DNA of 64,000 bases from an uncultured Lachnospiraceae bacterium. Lineage in GTDB: Bacteria; Bacillota_A; Clostridia; Lachnospirales; Lachnospiraceae. The first letter of the stretch is position 1; each line of letters starts with the position of its first letter. Made by a program: the position numbers and the translations under genes. The notes under the pieces were generated by a model, which made no database searches, was not told the origin of the DNA, and was given only the letters and a program-made list of their open reading frames with translations. The DNA lies in contig CADCIU010000019.1 in NCBI GenBank assembly GCA_902801585.1, positions 1 to 64,000 of the forward strand, in the 5' to 3' direction. Of the stretch, positions 1 through 8,162 are shown in pieces.

Positions 1-205
1 CGGGAGAGATCGTCAGAGTCTTGATCTCCTTCTTGCCGCTGCTCACAACCTCAACAGCCCCGCCGCCGGATGTCGCCGTGAACTCTTTCGCTTCCAGCGC
101 TTTCTTGCTCTCTTCCATCTGGCGCTGCATTCTCTGCGCCTGTTTCATAAGATTATTCATATTTCCGGGCATCCCGCCGGGAAAGCCTCCGCCTCTTCTT
201 GCCAT
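1..205 (-). CDS. ybaB: YbaB/EbfC family nucleoid-associated protein (partial, N-terminal 68 residues)
   Basis: The gene runs off the left edge of the window, so only the start is visible. The N-terminus (MARRGGGFPGGMPGNMNNLM followed by KQAQRMQRQMEESKKAL) is typical of the YbaB/EbfC family, small dimeric proteins that bind DNA without strong sequence preference. The ATG at 205 lies 2 bases after the dnaX stop, and an AGGAGG-like site sits within the last dnaX codons, so translation is probably coupled. The order dnaX-ybaB, usually followed by recR, is standard in Firmicutes; recR would lie outside the window. Identification is by motif and neighbour, and is secure. Confidence 0.93.
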   Translation of the reverse strand, partial: MARRGGGFPGGMPGNMNNLMKQAQRMQRQMEESKKALEAKEFTATSGGGAVEVVSSGKKEIKTLTISP

Positions 206-206
206 C

Positions 207-1910
207 TTATTCCTCCTCTATTTCCATCCTGACAATATCGGATAAATCCACATAATTGTCGGTGAATTTCTGGCCCTTGTCAAGTGCCTTGTACTCGATT
301 TCAACATCCTTGCCAGAACACTGGCGCAAAAAATAGCGCAGTCTGTTTCTGTATCCCTCGTCGTGCAGGAAATGGTCTGCCGTCACATAATTGTTGAAAA
401 CGATCACAAGCTGGCCGTGATCCCCCACGCTGTGTTTGGCGCTGAGCAGAGAGACTCTCGTCATTCCGGGCGGCAGCTTGGAAATATATTTGGTCCAGTT
501 GCGGACGATCTCCTTGACGTCCTCGGGGATTGCCTTGGGGTAGCTCTTCTTTGGAGCAGTTCTTTGCTGCGCAGTATCCTGTCCATACGCCGCAGCGCTT
601 CCGGGAGCGTCTCCCGGGACCGAAGGATTATCCTGTCCCGGCGCCGCATCCGTTCCGCCTTTTGTCGAAGCGGGAATCCCTTCCCAGGAAGATGAGGCCG
701 GAAGTTCTGCGATCTTTTTCTCATCCGCCAGAAGGCGCTGTTCCAGCTCTCGGATCCGGTTGCGCAGTGTATCCATCTGATCCTCGGCGGCCGCCTCATC
801 GCCGCCCATGCGCCCTCTGGCCGCCCTGATGATCGCCATCTCTGTCAGGATCCGGCGGTTGGCGCTGTATCGGATCTGCTCGATCAGGGCGGAGAAAATG
901 CGGATCTCTCTCATGATCTCCGACATCTCCGATTTACGCGCGTCTTCGATCATCTGCGCCAGATTGTCTGCGGATATATCGAGCGCATCCTTCGTGCTCT
1001 CCGAAGCGCGGAGCAGCATCAGATTTCGAAGGTACCACAAAAAGTCTGCCACAAACTGCACCATTTCCCGTCCCTGCATAAGAACATCTTCCAGGATCCT
1101 CAGTGCTTCCGCCACCTGTCCTTCGTGGATATGTCCATACAGTCTGCTGAACACTTTCGTATCTACGGCGCCCAGGATCTCCAGGGTCTTTTCATATGTA
1201 AGGATCTCATTTCCGTAATTAAATGCGTTGCACTGGTCCAAAAGACTCAGGCCGTCTCTCATTGACCCGTCCGCAGCGCTTGCAATATACCTCAGCGCTT
1301 TGTCCTCAGCACTCAGCTCCTCCGCCTGCGCCACTTCGCGCAGCCGCCCCTCAATGGTATCTGTAGACAGTCTCCCGAAATCATACCTCTGGCAGCGGGA
1401 CAGGATCGTGACCGGCAGTTTATTAGGCTCCGTCGTCGCCAAAATAAAGATGGCATATGACGGAGGCTCCTCCAACGTCTTTAAGAGGGCATTGAAGGCA
1501 GCCGTGGAAAGCATGTGGACTTCGTCGATGATGTACACGCGGTATTTGCCCTGGGTCGGCGAATAGGCGACCTGGTCAATGATCCCGCGGATATCGTCAA
1601 CGCCGTTGTTGGAAGCGGCGTCCATTTCCACAACGTTCAGGCTCGCGTCTGCGCCGATCGCCAGGCAGGAAGGGCATTCGCCGCAGGGACTTCCGTCCTT
1701 GGGATTCTCGCAGTTCACCGCCTTGGCGAAGATCTTGGCGATCGTTGTCTTTCCCGTTCCTCTTGTGCCGCAGAAAAGGTAGCTGTGCGCGATCCTCCCG
1801 GATATGATCTGGTTCCTGAGCGTGCGCACAATAACCTCTCTTCCCCTCACATCTTCGAATGTGCGGGGCCTGTATTTTCTGTATAGGGCCAGATAATGCT
1901 GATCTGCCAT
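207..1910 (-). CDS. dnaX: DNA polymerase III subunit gamma/tau
   Basis: 567 residues, the usual length for Firmicutes DnaX. It is the AAA+ motor of the clamp loader that places the beta clamp on primed DNA. Visible features are LALYRKYRPRTFEDVRG at the N-terminus, Walker A GTRGTGKTT near residue 50, a zinc module with four cysteines (CENPKDGSPCGECPSC), Walker B with the DEVH box (YIIDEVHML), and the sensor region ATTEPNKLPVTILSRCQ. The tail from about residue 370 is low-complexity and diverges, as expected for tau. The start ATG is preceded by GGAAGGAAAGCGC. I see no obvious slippery frameshift site for a separate gamma product. Confidence 0.97.
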   Translation of the reverse strand: MADQHYLALYRKYRPRTFEDVRGREVIVRTLRNQIISGRIAHSYLFCGTRGTGKTTIAKIFAKAVNCENPKDGSPCGECPSCLAIGADASLNVVEMDAASNNGVDDIRGIIDQVAYSPTQGKYRVYIIDEVHMLSTAAFNALLKTLEEPPSYAIFILATTEPNKLPVTILSRCQRYDFGRLSTDTIEGRLREVAQAEELSAEDKALRYIASAADGSMRDGLSLLDQCNAFNYGNEILTYEKTLEILGAVDTKVFSRLYGHIHEGQVAEALRILEDVLMQGREMVQFVADFLWYLRNLMLLRASESTKDALDISADNLAQMIEDARKSEMSEIMREIRIFSALIEQIRYSANRRILTEMAIIRAARGRMGGDEAAAEDQMDTLRNRIRELEQRLLADEKKIAELPASSSWEGIPASTKGGTDAAPGQDNPSVPGDAPGSAAAYGQDTAQQRTAPKKSYPKAIPEDVKEIVRNWTKYISKLPPGMTRVSLLSAKHSVGDHGQLVIVFNNYVTADHFLHDEGYRNRLRYFLRQCSGKDVEIEYKALDKGQKFTDNYVDLSDIVRMEIEEE

Positions 1911-1954
1911 GCGCTTTCCTTCCTTAATTACAGCAAAAACAATTACAATTAAAA

Positions 1955-1998
1955 TACCATATATTAAGTATCATATATTAAAGTACCATAAATAAAAG
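1955..1998. repeat. Degenerate 14-15 bp tandem repeat upstream of dnaX
   Basis: Three units (1955-1968, 1969-1983, 1984-1998) of the form TAYCATATATTAAAG lie in the A+T-rich leader between the pfkA terminator and dnaX. They fall where the dnaX promoter should be, so -10-like hexamers are abundant and I cannot choose one. Similar short tandem repeats occur elsewhere in the window. Confidence 0.6.
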
Positions 1999-2010
1999 TA
2001 ATATATAACA

Positions 2011-2044
2011 AAAAGGTGCGCCGCGATCTGCGGCGCACCTTTTT
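2011..2044 (-). terminator. Intrinsic terminator after pfkA
   Basis: A 10-bp perfect GC-rich stem (GGTGCGCCGC / GCGGCGCACC) with a 5-base loop is flanked by A4 and T5 runs, so it can work in both directions. It lies directly after the pfkA stop codon and ahead of the dnaX leader. Confidence 0.9.
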
Positions 2045-2054
2045 AAGCAATATC

Positions 2055-3131
2055 TTAATCGCCGAAACTAATGCCTACCCATTTTGCTTCCTTAATGATG
2101 CTTGACTTCGGATCGACCGTTTTGAGCTTGCCTGCCACTTCACTTAAAGGAGCCTTGACAATCTCGCGGTTCTTATATGCTACCATGTAGCCGAATTCCT
2201 TCTTGAGGATCAGCTTGCCGGCCTCTGCACCCAGACGGGTCGCAAATACTCTGTCGTAAGGATCAGGAGCTCCACCGCGCTGTGTATGTCCGGGAACCGT
2301 CACTCTTACTTCACGTCCGGTCGCCTTCGTAATGGCGTCCGCCACTTCATAGGATACTGAAGGATACTTGTAATTTGCGAGTTTCTTCTTGTATTCCTTC
2401 TTGGAGAGCTTGGCATCTTCTTTCGAGATCGCGCCTTCTGCCACGACAATGATCGTAAAGCGGCTGCCCGATCTGTCTCTCTCCTCGATCGCCTCGACGA
2501 CTTTGTTGATGTCGTAAGGGATCTCCGGGATCAGGATGATATCCGCACCGCCTGCGATTCCGGCGTTCAGAGGAAGCCAGCCGACCTTGTGGCCCATGAT
2601 CTCCACGATAAATACGCGGCCGTGGGAGCTCGCTGTCGTATGGATATCGTCGATGCACTTTGTCGCGATATCCACAGCACTCTGGAATCCGAAAGTCATG
2701 TCTGTCCCATAGAGATCGTTATCGATCGTCTTGGGAAGCGTCACTACATTCAGGCCTTCCTGGCTGAGAAGATTGGCCGTCTTGGTGGATCCGTTGCCGC
2801 CGCCCATGACCAGGCAGTCCAGCTGCAGCTTGTGATAGGTCTGCTTCATCGCCTCTACTTTGTTCAGGCCGTTCTCGTCGGGCTCACGGATCGTCTTAAA
2901 AGGTACGCGGCTTGTGCCCAGGATCGTGCCGCCTCTCGTCAGGATCCCCTTAAAATCCTGCCCGGTGAGCATGTGGAACTTTCCGTAGATCAGTCCCTTG
3001 TAACCGTCCTCGAAGCCATAAAACTCAACAGGCTCCTTCGCGTTGTTGCAGATGCACTTGAAAACACCGCGCATTGCTGCGTTCAGCGCCTGGCAGTCGC
3101 CTCCGCTCGTCAGAAAACCAATTCTCAACAT
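2055..3131 (-). CDS. pfkA: 6-phosphofructokinase
   Basis: 358 residues from the chosen start. It phosphorylates fructose 6-phosphate to the 1,6-bisphosphate in glycolysis. The N-terminus reads MLRIGFLTSGGDCQALNAAM, the nucleotide-binding signature. The phosphoryl-donor region has GGGNGS and the substrate motif is PKTIDND. In the family a Gly at the E. coli 104 position favours ATP and Asp favours pyrophosphate; Gly is kept here, but Lys at the 124 position and Asn for the preceding Asp resemble non-E. coli subgroups, so donor choice is not settled. The frame is open 27 bases further upstream, but AGGAGG lies just before the ATG at 3131, which fixes that start. Confidence 0.93.
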   Translation of the reverse strand: MLRIGFLTSGGDCQALNAAMRGVFKCICNNAKEPVEFYGFEDGYKGLIYGKFHMLTGQDFKGILTRGGTILGTSRVPFKTIREPDENGLNKVEAMKQTYHKLQLDCLVMGGGNGSTKTANLLSQEGLNVVTLPKTIDNDLYGTDMTFGFQSAVDIATKCIDDIHTTASSHGRVFIVEIMGHKVGWLPLNAGIAGGADIILIPEIPYDINKVVEAIEERDRSGSRFTIIVVAEGAISKEDAKLSKKEYKKKLANYKYPSVSYEVADAITKATGREVRVTVPGHTQRGGAPDPYDRVFATRLGAEAGKLILKKEFGYMVAYKNREIVKAPLSEVAGKLKTVDPKSSIIKEAKWVGISFGD

Positions 3132-3347
3132 CTCTTGTTCCTCCTCTTGACTGTTCATTCAACTCCGGCCAGCGCCCGGATTTCAGTGTACCTGTCGCCT
3201 GTTGTCAGCATATGATTTTATAGAAAATTACCAAAAATCGCCTGCCTATATACGAATCTATTATACACTTAACCTATAACAGGAACAAGTGTCTAATCAA
3301 AAGCCGCGTATTAAAAACGAGCAAATCAGAGAAAAAAGATATGCAAA

Positions 3348-3375
3348 GACCTGCTGTCCTTTCGAACAGCAGGTC
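3348..3375 (-). terminator. Hairpin after tRNA-Ser
   Basis: A 10-bp perfect stem (GACCTGCTGT / ACAGCAGGTC) with an 8-base loop lies 10 bases past the tRNA 3' end on the minus strand, followed by a T-rich stretch. It is a likely transcription terminator for the tRNA. Confidence 0.75.
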
Positions 3376-3385
3376 CTAATTTCAG

Positions 3386-3474
3386 CGGAGGACATGGGAT
3401 TCGAACCCACGCGCCGGTATTAGCGGCCTATCGCATTTCGAGTGCGACCTCTTCGACCTCTTGAGTAATCCTCC
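3386..3474 (-). tRNA. tRNA-Ser (anticodon CGA)
   Basis: An 89-base class II tRNA with a long variable arm. The acceptor stem pairs GGAGGAT with GTCCTCC, with discriminator G. The anticodon stem TCGCA/TGCGA encloses the loop CTCGAAA, so the anticodon is CGA, reading UCG serine codons. The T arm contains GGGTTCGAATCCC. CCA is not encoded. An overlapping minus-strand open frame at 3420-3710 is a shadow. Confidence 0.95.
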
Positions 3475-3642
3475 GTACGTTTAACTATTATAGGACATAT
3501 CTGCTTTAAAGCGCAAGGAAAATTTCTTGCAGTGCGCAATTGAATATGAATCCATGTTATACTATTTAAGTAGTGCTCGGTGAGACCGGACTGATTCAGG
3601 ACCTGCCGGTCTGCAGGGCCATTTATCCCAAGGAGGCATTCC

Positions 3643-4995
3643 ATGTCCAGTATTTTGTCTAATATTTCAATTTCTCTGATCGATGTGCTCCGTTTTGCGT
3701 GTTGGCTCATCTCAAGCTACGGCCTGTCCCGTTTTTTCAAGAAATTCGGGATCGAAGGCTGGTGGGCTTTTGTGCCCGGCGCCCGGATTTACTGGCTCGC
3801 GCGATGCGCAGACAGGGAGCAGGACGGCAAGACCGCTATGATCCTCCAGCTTCTGATGTATCCCACATACGCGGCTTACCTGATCCTGGACGTAGATTCG
3901 CCGGCCTTCCCCTATATCTCTATCCTCAGCCTTTTCTTTGGGATCGGATCATTGATCTACAAGGCGAGGATCTGTATTGATCTGTGCGGAGATCTGAAAG
4001 TCACCAAGCACTGGGCGTGGCTGTGGGTCTTTGCGGATATCATTCCCTGCCTGGTCTGGGGATTCAACGACAGGTACTCCCCTCCGTCAGAGCTTTCAAG
4101 GTATAACGGAAATGATCCCATCCTCTCTTCGGATCTCAATCAGGCCGTCTCCAACAGTGTGACCGATACGGACAACGGACTTTCCGTGAGGATACAGGAC
4201 CGCACTGTCCGCAATTTTCTGGACAAACGTTATCTGCTGCGGGAGATCTTCATGAATATCGAACCGGGGCACATGGTCCTGCTGCTGGGCGGATCCGGTG
4301 CCGGCAAGACCACCTTCATCAATGCGGTGACAGGTTACGAAAAGGCCAACGCACAGATCCTTCTGGACGGCATGAATGTCTATGATGAGTATGACAAGAT
4401 GAAATACTCGATCGGCTTTGTTCCTCAGGTCGACCTGATGAGAAGCAATGACACCGTGTATCGGACGCTGATGGATGCTGCTCTCCTGCGTCTTCCGGAG
4501 AGCACCCCCCGCAAAGAGCTGACCGCGCGCGTAAACTCAGTCCTCGAGCAGTTCGGTCTCTCCTCTGTCAAGGGGAGCCTTGTGGAAAAGCTCTCCGGCG
4601 GCCAGCGCAAGCGCCTGTCCATCGCGATGGAATACATCTCCGACCCCTTCCTCTTCGTTCTCGACGAACCTGATTCCGGACTGGACGGTGTGATCGCCCG
4701 GGATCTGATGAAGAGACTCCGTGCCATTGCGGACCAGGGCAAAATAGTGATCGTCATCACGCATACACCGGACCGCGTGATCTCCTACTTCGACGACGTC
4801 ATTGTTTTGGCCAAGGATTCCCGCAAGACCGGACGCCTCGCCTATTACGGAAGTGTGGACGACGCGAAAGAGTTTTTTGGCCAGGATACGATGGAAGGTA
4901 TCCTGCGTCTGATCAATCAGAAGGATGAAGGAGGAGAGGGAAGATCCGACGAATTCGTCCTCCGATATGCGGAAAGGCAGGTGACAGCCCAATGA
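3643..4995 (+). CDS. ABCG-like ABC transporter ATPase with N-terminal membrane domain
   Basis: 450 residues. Residues 1-145 are hydrophobic with about four membrane segments and a motif (FFKKFGIEGWWAFVPG) like that of DUF5684-type membrane domains. Residues 180-420 are an ABC ATPase with Walker A GGSGAGKTT (216-224), signature LSGGQ (317-321), Walker B FVLDEP (338-343) and the H-loop ITH. DEPDSGLDG after Walker B is typical of the ABCG/White-like group. It overlaps the permease gene by four bases. The ATPase domain closely parallels that of the gene at 29550-31505, which carries FHA domains instead of membrane segments. The start follows AAGGAGG. The substrate is unknown. Confidence 0.88.
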   Translation: MSSILSNISISLIDVLRFACWLISSYGLSRFFKKFGIEGWWAFVPGARIYWLARCADREQDGKTAMILQLLMYPTYAAYLILDVDSPAFPYISILSLFFGIGSLIYKARICIDLCGDLKVTKHWAWLWVFADIIPCLVWGFNDRYSPPSELSRYNGNDPILSSDLNQAVSNSVTDTDNGLSVRIQDRTVRNFLDKRYLLREIFMNIEPGHMVLLLGGSGAGKTTFINAVTGYEKANAQILLDGMNVYDEYDKMKYSIGFVPQVDLMRSNDTVYRTLMDAALLRLPESTPRKELTARVNSVLEQFGLSSVKGSLVEKLSGGQRKRLSIAMEYISDPFLFVLDEPDSGLDGVIARDLMKRLRAIADQGKIVIVITHTPDRVISYFDDVIVLAKDSRKTGRLAYYGSVDDAKEFFGQDTMEGILRLINQKDEGGEGRSDEFVLRYAERQVTAQ

Positions 4996-5981
4996 GTGCA
5001 GACTCCATGAATGCAAGTGCCCCTAATGCAGAACCTACCAGAAAAAAATTCACCCTCATGACGGGCAGTCACCGCGGCCGCCTTGCGCAGATACCCATTT
5101 ATCTGGGAAAAGATTTCCGTATGTTTATCTTCCAGAACGACTGGAAAGTTCTGCCCATGTCCGCGCTGATCGCTGCCATCATCGCTCTTGTCGTGGGCGC
5201 TAATATGTTCGTCACGATGGAGGGACAGTTTCAGTGTTCTTTTGCGCTGACCTGCGTCTGTATCTGGAACGGTTTCTTTAATTCCATACAGTCTGTCTGC
5301 CGGGAGAGGCCGATCATCAAGCGCGAGCACCGCTCGGGCATGCACATTTCTTCCTATGTGATCGCGCACCTGATCTACCAGATGTTCCTGTGCGCAATGC
5401 AGGCACTGATCACGGTGCTGATCTGCCAGACCGTCGGCATCAAGTTTCCCCAGGAGGGATTCATAACCAAATGGTTCCTCGTTGACATATGGATCACCAT
5501 GTTCCTGGTCACGTATGCGGCAGACATTACCTCCCTGTTCGTCTCCTGCCTGGTTCACACGACGACGACTGCGATGACCGTTATGCCTTTCCTCTTGATC
5601 TTCCAGCTTGTTTTCTCCGGCGGTGCCTTCACATTGACCGGTCCCGCTAAGGCATTGACCAAGATCACGATCAGCAACTACGGCCTGGTCTGTCTGTGTG
5701 CGCAGGGCAATTACAATTCTCTCAAATCCGTCACGCTGTGGAACACCATTTTCAAGCTGCGTGACAGCAGTGAAGAGCTCAAGGAAGTTCTGTGGCAGAT
5801 CGAGAAATCCGGCCAGCTGGAAGAGATCCTGGCCGAAAGCGGCAAGTCGATGCAGGAAGCCGCTTACGCGATGACCAAATCCAATATCTATTCCTGCTGG
5901 CTCCATCTGGCCGCATTTGCCGTGATCTTCGCTATCCTCTCGATCATCGTGCTGGAATTCGTCGATAATGATCGCCGCTGA
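4992..5981 (+). CDS. ABC-2 type transporter permease
   Basis: 329 residues with six predicted membrane segments and a long soluble stretch near residues 220-290. It forms the membrane half of the exporter with the preceding ATPase, to which it is joined by an ATGA overlap. The motif CIWNGFFNSIQSVCRERPII followed by KREHRSGMHISSYVIAH is shared almost word for word with the permease at 28672-29511, so the two are paralogues. A strong terminator follows at 6023. What it moves is not visible. Confidence 0.87.
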   Translation: MSADSMNASAPNAEPTRKKFTLMTGSHRGRLAQIPIYLGKDFRMFIFQNDWKVLPMSALIAAIIALVVGANMFVTMEGQFQCSFALTCVCIWNGFFNSIQSVCRERPIIKREHRSGMHISSYVIAHLIYQMFLCAMQALITVLICQTVGIKFPQEGFITKWFLVDIWITMFLVTYAADITSLFVSCLVHTTTTAMTVMPFLLIFQLVFSGGAFTLTGPAKALTKITISNYGLVCLCAQGNYNSLKSVTLWNTIFKLRDSSEELKEVLWQIEKSGQLEEILAESGKSMQEAAYAMTKSNIYSCWLHLAAFAVIFAILSIIVLEFVDNDRR

Positions 5982-6022
5982 CCGGTTTCTCCGCTTGAAA
6001 AAAGGATAACTGTCAAAAGAGA

Positions 6023-6059
6023 GAGCCGAACCCGTTCGCACGGGTTCGGCTCCTTTTTA
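6023..6059 (+). terminator. Intrinsic terminator after the ABC operon
   Basis: A 13-bp perfect stem (GAGCCGAACCCGT / ACGGGTTCGGCTC) with a TCGC loop is followed by CTTTTTAT, a textbook Rho-independent terminator for the plus-strand ABC pair. Confidence 0.93.
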
Positions 6060-6132
6060 TGCGTTGTTCACAGGTAATGTGATCCTGACCGTAATGCAGT
6101 TCCTGACAGACCTGCTAAAGAGCAGGATGAGA

Positions 6133-6954
6133 TCAATTCAGGAATTTGAATCCGCGAATGATCGGTGTCTCGATCGCCTTTCCTTTGCAGATTCTCACGA
6201 AACAGATCACCTTGACAACCATCAGGATCGTCATGAATATACTCGTGATGAGCGGAATGATCAATGTCCAAAACAGGAAAATGGTCGCCAATGCCGCGAG
6301 CATGTTTGCCACCGCGATCTTGAGTCCCTCTCTGACATGGAATTTCGTGTACTCAGAGTCAGCACCGCCCAGCAGTGCGATAATGATCCCGATGGTCCCC
6401 ATCAGATAGATAAGCATGCAGTAAACTTTATGCTCCTTGATGTCCTGGGGATCAAATTCGCTTGTGTGATCAAACGGATCTCCCTGACCATATGGCGGCG
6501 TGTATTGTCCCGCGGAATCACGCTGATTCTCGCCGGGTCTTCCCTGGTAGTCGCCGGGTCTTCCCTGATAATCACCGGGTCTTCCCTGATAGTCACCGGG
6601 TCTTCCCTGGTATTCACCGGGTCTTTCCTGGTAATCGCCTGGTCTCCCCTGGTATTCACCGGGTCTTCCCTGGTAATCGCCTGGTCTCCCCTGGTATTCA
6701 CCGGGTCTTCCCTGGTATTCACCGGGCCTTCCCTGGTAATCGTCAGACCTTGCCGGATAATCTCTCGGTCTTACCTGGAGCTCAGTCGGCCTTCCCGGAT
6801 AGTCTTCCTGCTGAGCCGGATCGCCCGCATCTGCCGGCTGCTGATCCGCAGGGGCCGGTTCGCCCGCATATTCATCTTCCCATTTTGTCCCGCACTTGGT
6901 GCAGAACAGGGATCTGTCCTCCATAAAAGCTCCGCATTTCTTACAAATCTTCAT
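6133..6954 (-). CDS. Zinc-ribbon membrane protein with DYQGRPG repeats
   Basis: 273 residues. A zinc ribbon with Cys4, Cys7, Cys18 and Cys21 opens the protein, followed by an acidic Pro-rich stretch, ten tandem copies of D/E-YQGRPG (72-141), and a C-terminal hydrophobic region of about three membrane segments (176-255) resembling DUF4870-type proteins. The ribbon and repeats are probably cytoplasmic. It lies at the end of the accessory locus, separated from the preceding gene by 128 bases, and may have its own promoter. GGGAGG precedes the ATG. Function is unknown; the zinc-ribbon plus repeat-linker plan matches the FHA protein at 18076-19341, which suggests a shared assembly role. Confidence 0.8.
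   Translation of the reverse strand: MKICKKCGAFMEDRSLFCTKCGTKWEDEYAGEPAPADQQPADAGDPAQQEDYPGRPTELQVRPRDYPARSDDYQGRPGEYQGRPGEYQGRPGDYQGRPGEYQGRPGDYQERPGEYQGRPGDYQGRPGDYQGRPGDYQGRPGENQRDSAGQYTPPYGQGDPFDHTSEFDPQDIKEHKVYCMLIYLMGTIGIIIALLGGADSEYTKFHVREGLKIAVANMLAALATIFLFWTLIIPLITSIFMTILMVVKVICFVRICKGKAIETPIIRGFKFLN
6532..6741. repeat. In-frame 21-bp tandem repeat (10 units)
   Basis: Ten copies of a 21-bp unit encode the heptapeptide D/E-YQGRPG. Units differ by only a few bases, mostly GAY/GAR alternation and one GGG-to-GAG change (YQERPG), so the array is recent and probably varies in copy number. Confidence 0.92.
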
Positions 6955-7016
6955 TGGTTATACCTCCCGTTGTATTTGTCCGGCGATGCCGACTTTCTTT
7001 CTGTGATCTTAATGGC

Positions 7017-7047
7017 ATTATATAACAGTCCGCTGCATTTTTTGTAA
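7017..7047 (-). promoter_or_regulatory. Possible promoter for the zinc-ribbon repeat gene
   Basis: Minus strand: TATAAT at 7022-7017 with TTACAA at 7047-7042 and a 19-base spacer. The spacer is longer than ideal. It would allow the 6133-6954 gene to be expressed apart from the long upstream operon. Confidence 0.35.
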
Positions 7048-7082
7048 TTTGTTTATTACGTTCCGGTACTTTCTTGCTGCGA

Positions 7083-8162
7083 TCATAAGAACCCCAGCGA
7101 GTGGATCGCTCCGCTGCGGGGTTCATGCCCGTTCTCGTCAAGAAGCCTTCGGATCCCGTCTGCGATCCTCTCGACCGCGATCCTGTTCTCACCCGAAATC
7201 CGGGATCGCGGCTCTCCACACATCACGGCATAGTGTACGGCAGCCTGGAGGAACTCCTCTGCCGTTCCGCTTTCTGCGGCAGCATCGATCAATGCTCCTG
7301 CGCGCACCGGCTCCGGATCACCTCCGTGTTCCGGATCGCTGCCATGTTCCGGGCTGTTTCCGTATTCCGGATCGCTCCCCATGATCCTGAGCGATATTTT
7401 TTCATAAAACGACCCCGGGTCTGACAGAGCAGCCCTCATCCATAAAAGACGGACCTCTTCTTTCGAACTTACACATCCGGCCGCCCTGAGAAGAGGATAC
7501 TTGTCAAGAGCGCCTGTGCTGTTTTGACGCAGCTTTTCCAGTTCATCTGCAATATACAGCGCCGCCATATGCGGGATCCCGCCTTTTGAATAAACGACCT
7601 CCGGCATAGATGCCCACCGCTGTAGTTCCTCCACCCGTTCATTCTCTGTTTTGCCCAAATCTGTCTGCCGGAGTGCTTCCGCCTCACAATAGACTGCGTC
7701 CGCAAGAATCTCCGTCCTTTTGGGCGGTACCGACTGCCTGAGCATCATCGGGATCGGGATCACTGTGCTCCGGTCTCTCTCTGTCCTCAGGGCATACGCG
7801 CACACGGCAAGTCCCTCCGCATAACTGCCGCATGTTCCGGCAAACGCCGTCCTGCTCAGATGGACAAAGGCCAAAACATAGAAAAAAAGGAGGTCGTCCA
7901 CGCGGTCTCCCCATCTCTTTCCCATATGCAGTGCTCTGCCAAGTCCGTACAGATTTACGCGCAGCTCAGCGGTCCGAAGGTTCGTGCGTCTGAGCCATCC
8001 GATCGCATCCGATATCTGAAACGTCGTCTCTGCAAAGATCCTGCCCCCTATATCCGATTCCTCTTCCTTGAGAGACTGCTGCAGTCTTCTGACAAGCTGT
8101 CTCTCTTTCGTTTTTGTGACCATCCCTGTGAACGGATGGACCGTCTGATCACTGCTGTTCAT
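7083..8162 (-). CDS. Unrecognised helical protein, last gene of the large operon
   Basis: 359 residues, not recognised. It is mostly helical and soluble, without a signal peptide or clear membrane segment. Near residues 262-285 there is a short imperfect repeat, SDPEYGNSPEHGSDPEHGGD, between two helical parts. It overlaps the preceding gene by 14 bases, with AGGAGCGATCC before the ATG inside that gene, so the two are translated together. Its place just after the putative effector and immunity genes suggests an accessory or chaperone-like role, but nothing in the sequence proves this. Confidence 0.7.
   Translation of the reverse strand: MNSSDQTVHPFTGMVTKTKERQLVRRLQQSLKEEESDIGGRIFAETTFQISDAIGWLRRTNLRTAELRVNLYGLGRALHMGKRWGDRVDDLLFFYVLAFVHLSRTAFAGTCGSYAEGLAVCAYALRTERDRSTVIPIPMMLRQSVPPKRTEILADAVYCEAEALRQTDLGKTENERVEELQRWASMPEVVYSKGGIPHMAALYIADELEKLRQNSTGALDKYPLLRAAGCVSSKEEVRLLWMRAALSDPGSFYEKISLRIMGSDPEYGNSPEHGSDPEHGGDPEPVRAGALIDAAAESGTAEEFLQAAVHYAVMCGEPRSRISGENRIAVERIADGIRRLLDENGHEPRSGAIHSLGFL

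Noticed and set aside
207..1910. Programmed frameshift for a short gamma form of DnaX
   Set aside because: No A-rich slippery heptamer followed by a stem was found at a suitable place.
3420..3710. Minus-strand open frame across tRNA-Ser and the ABC gene start
   Set aside because: It runs through the tRNA and the upstream region of the plus-strand ABC gene, and has no support.
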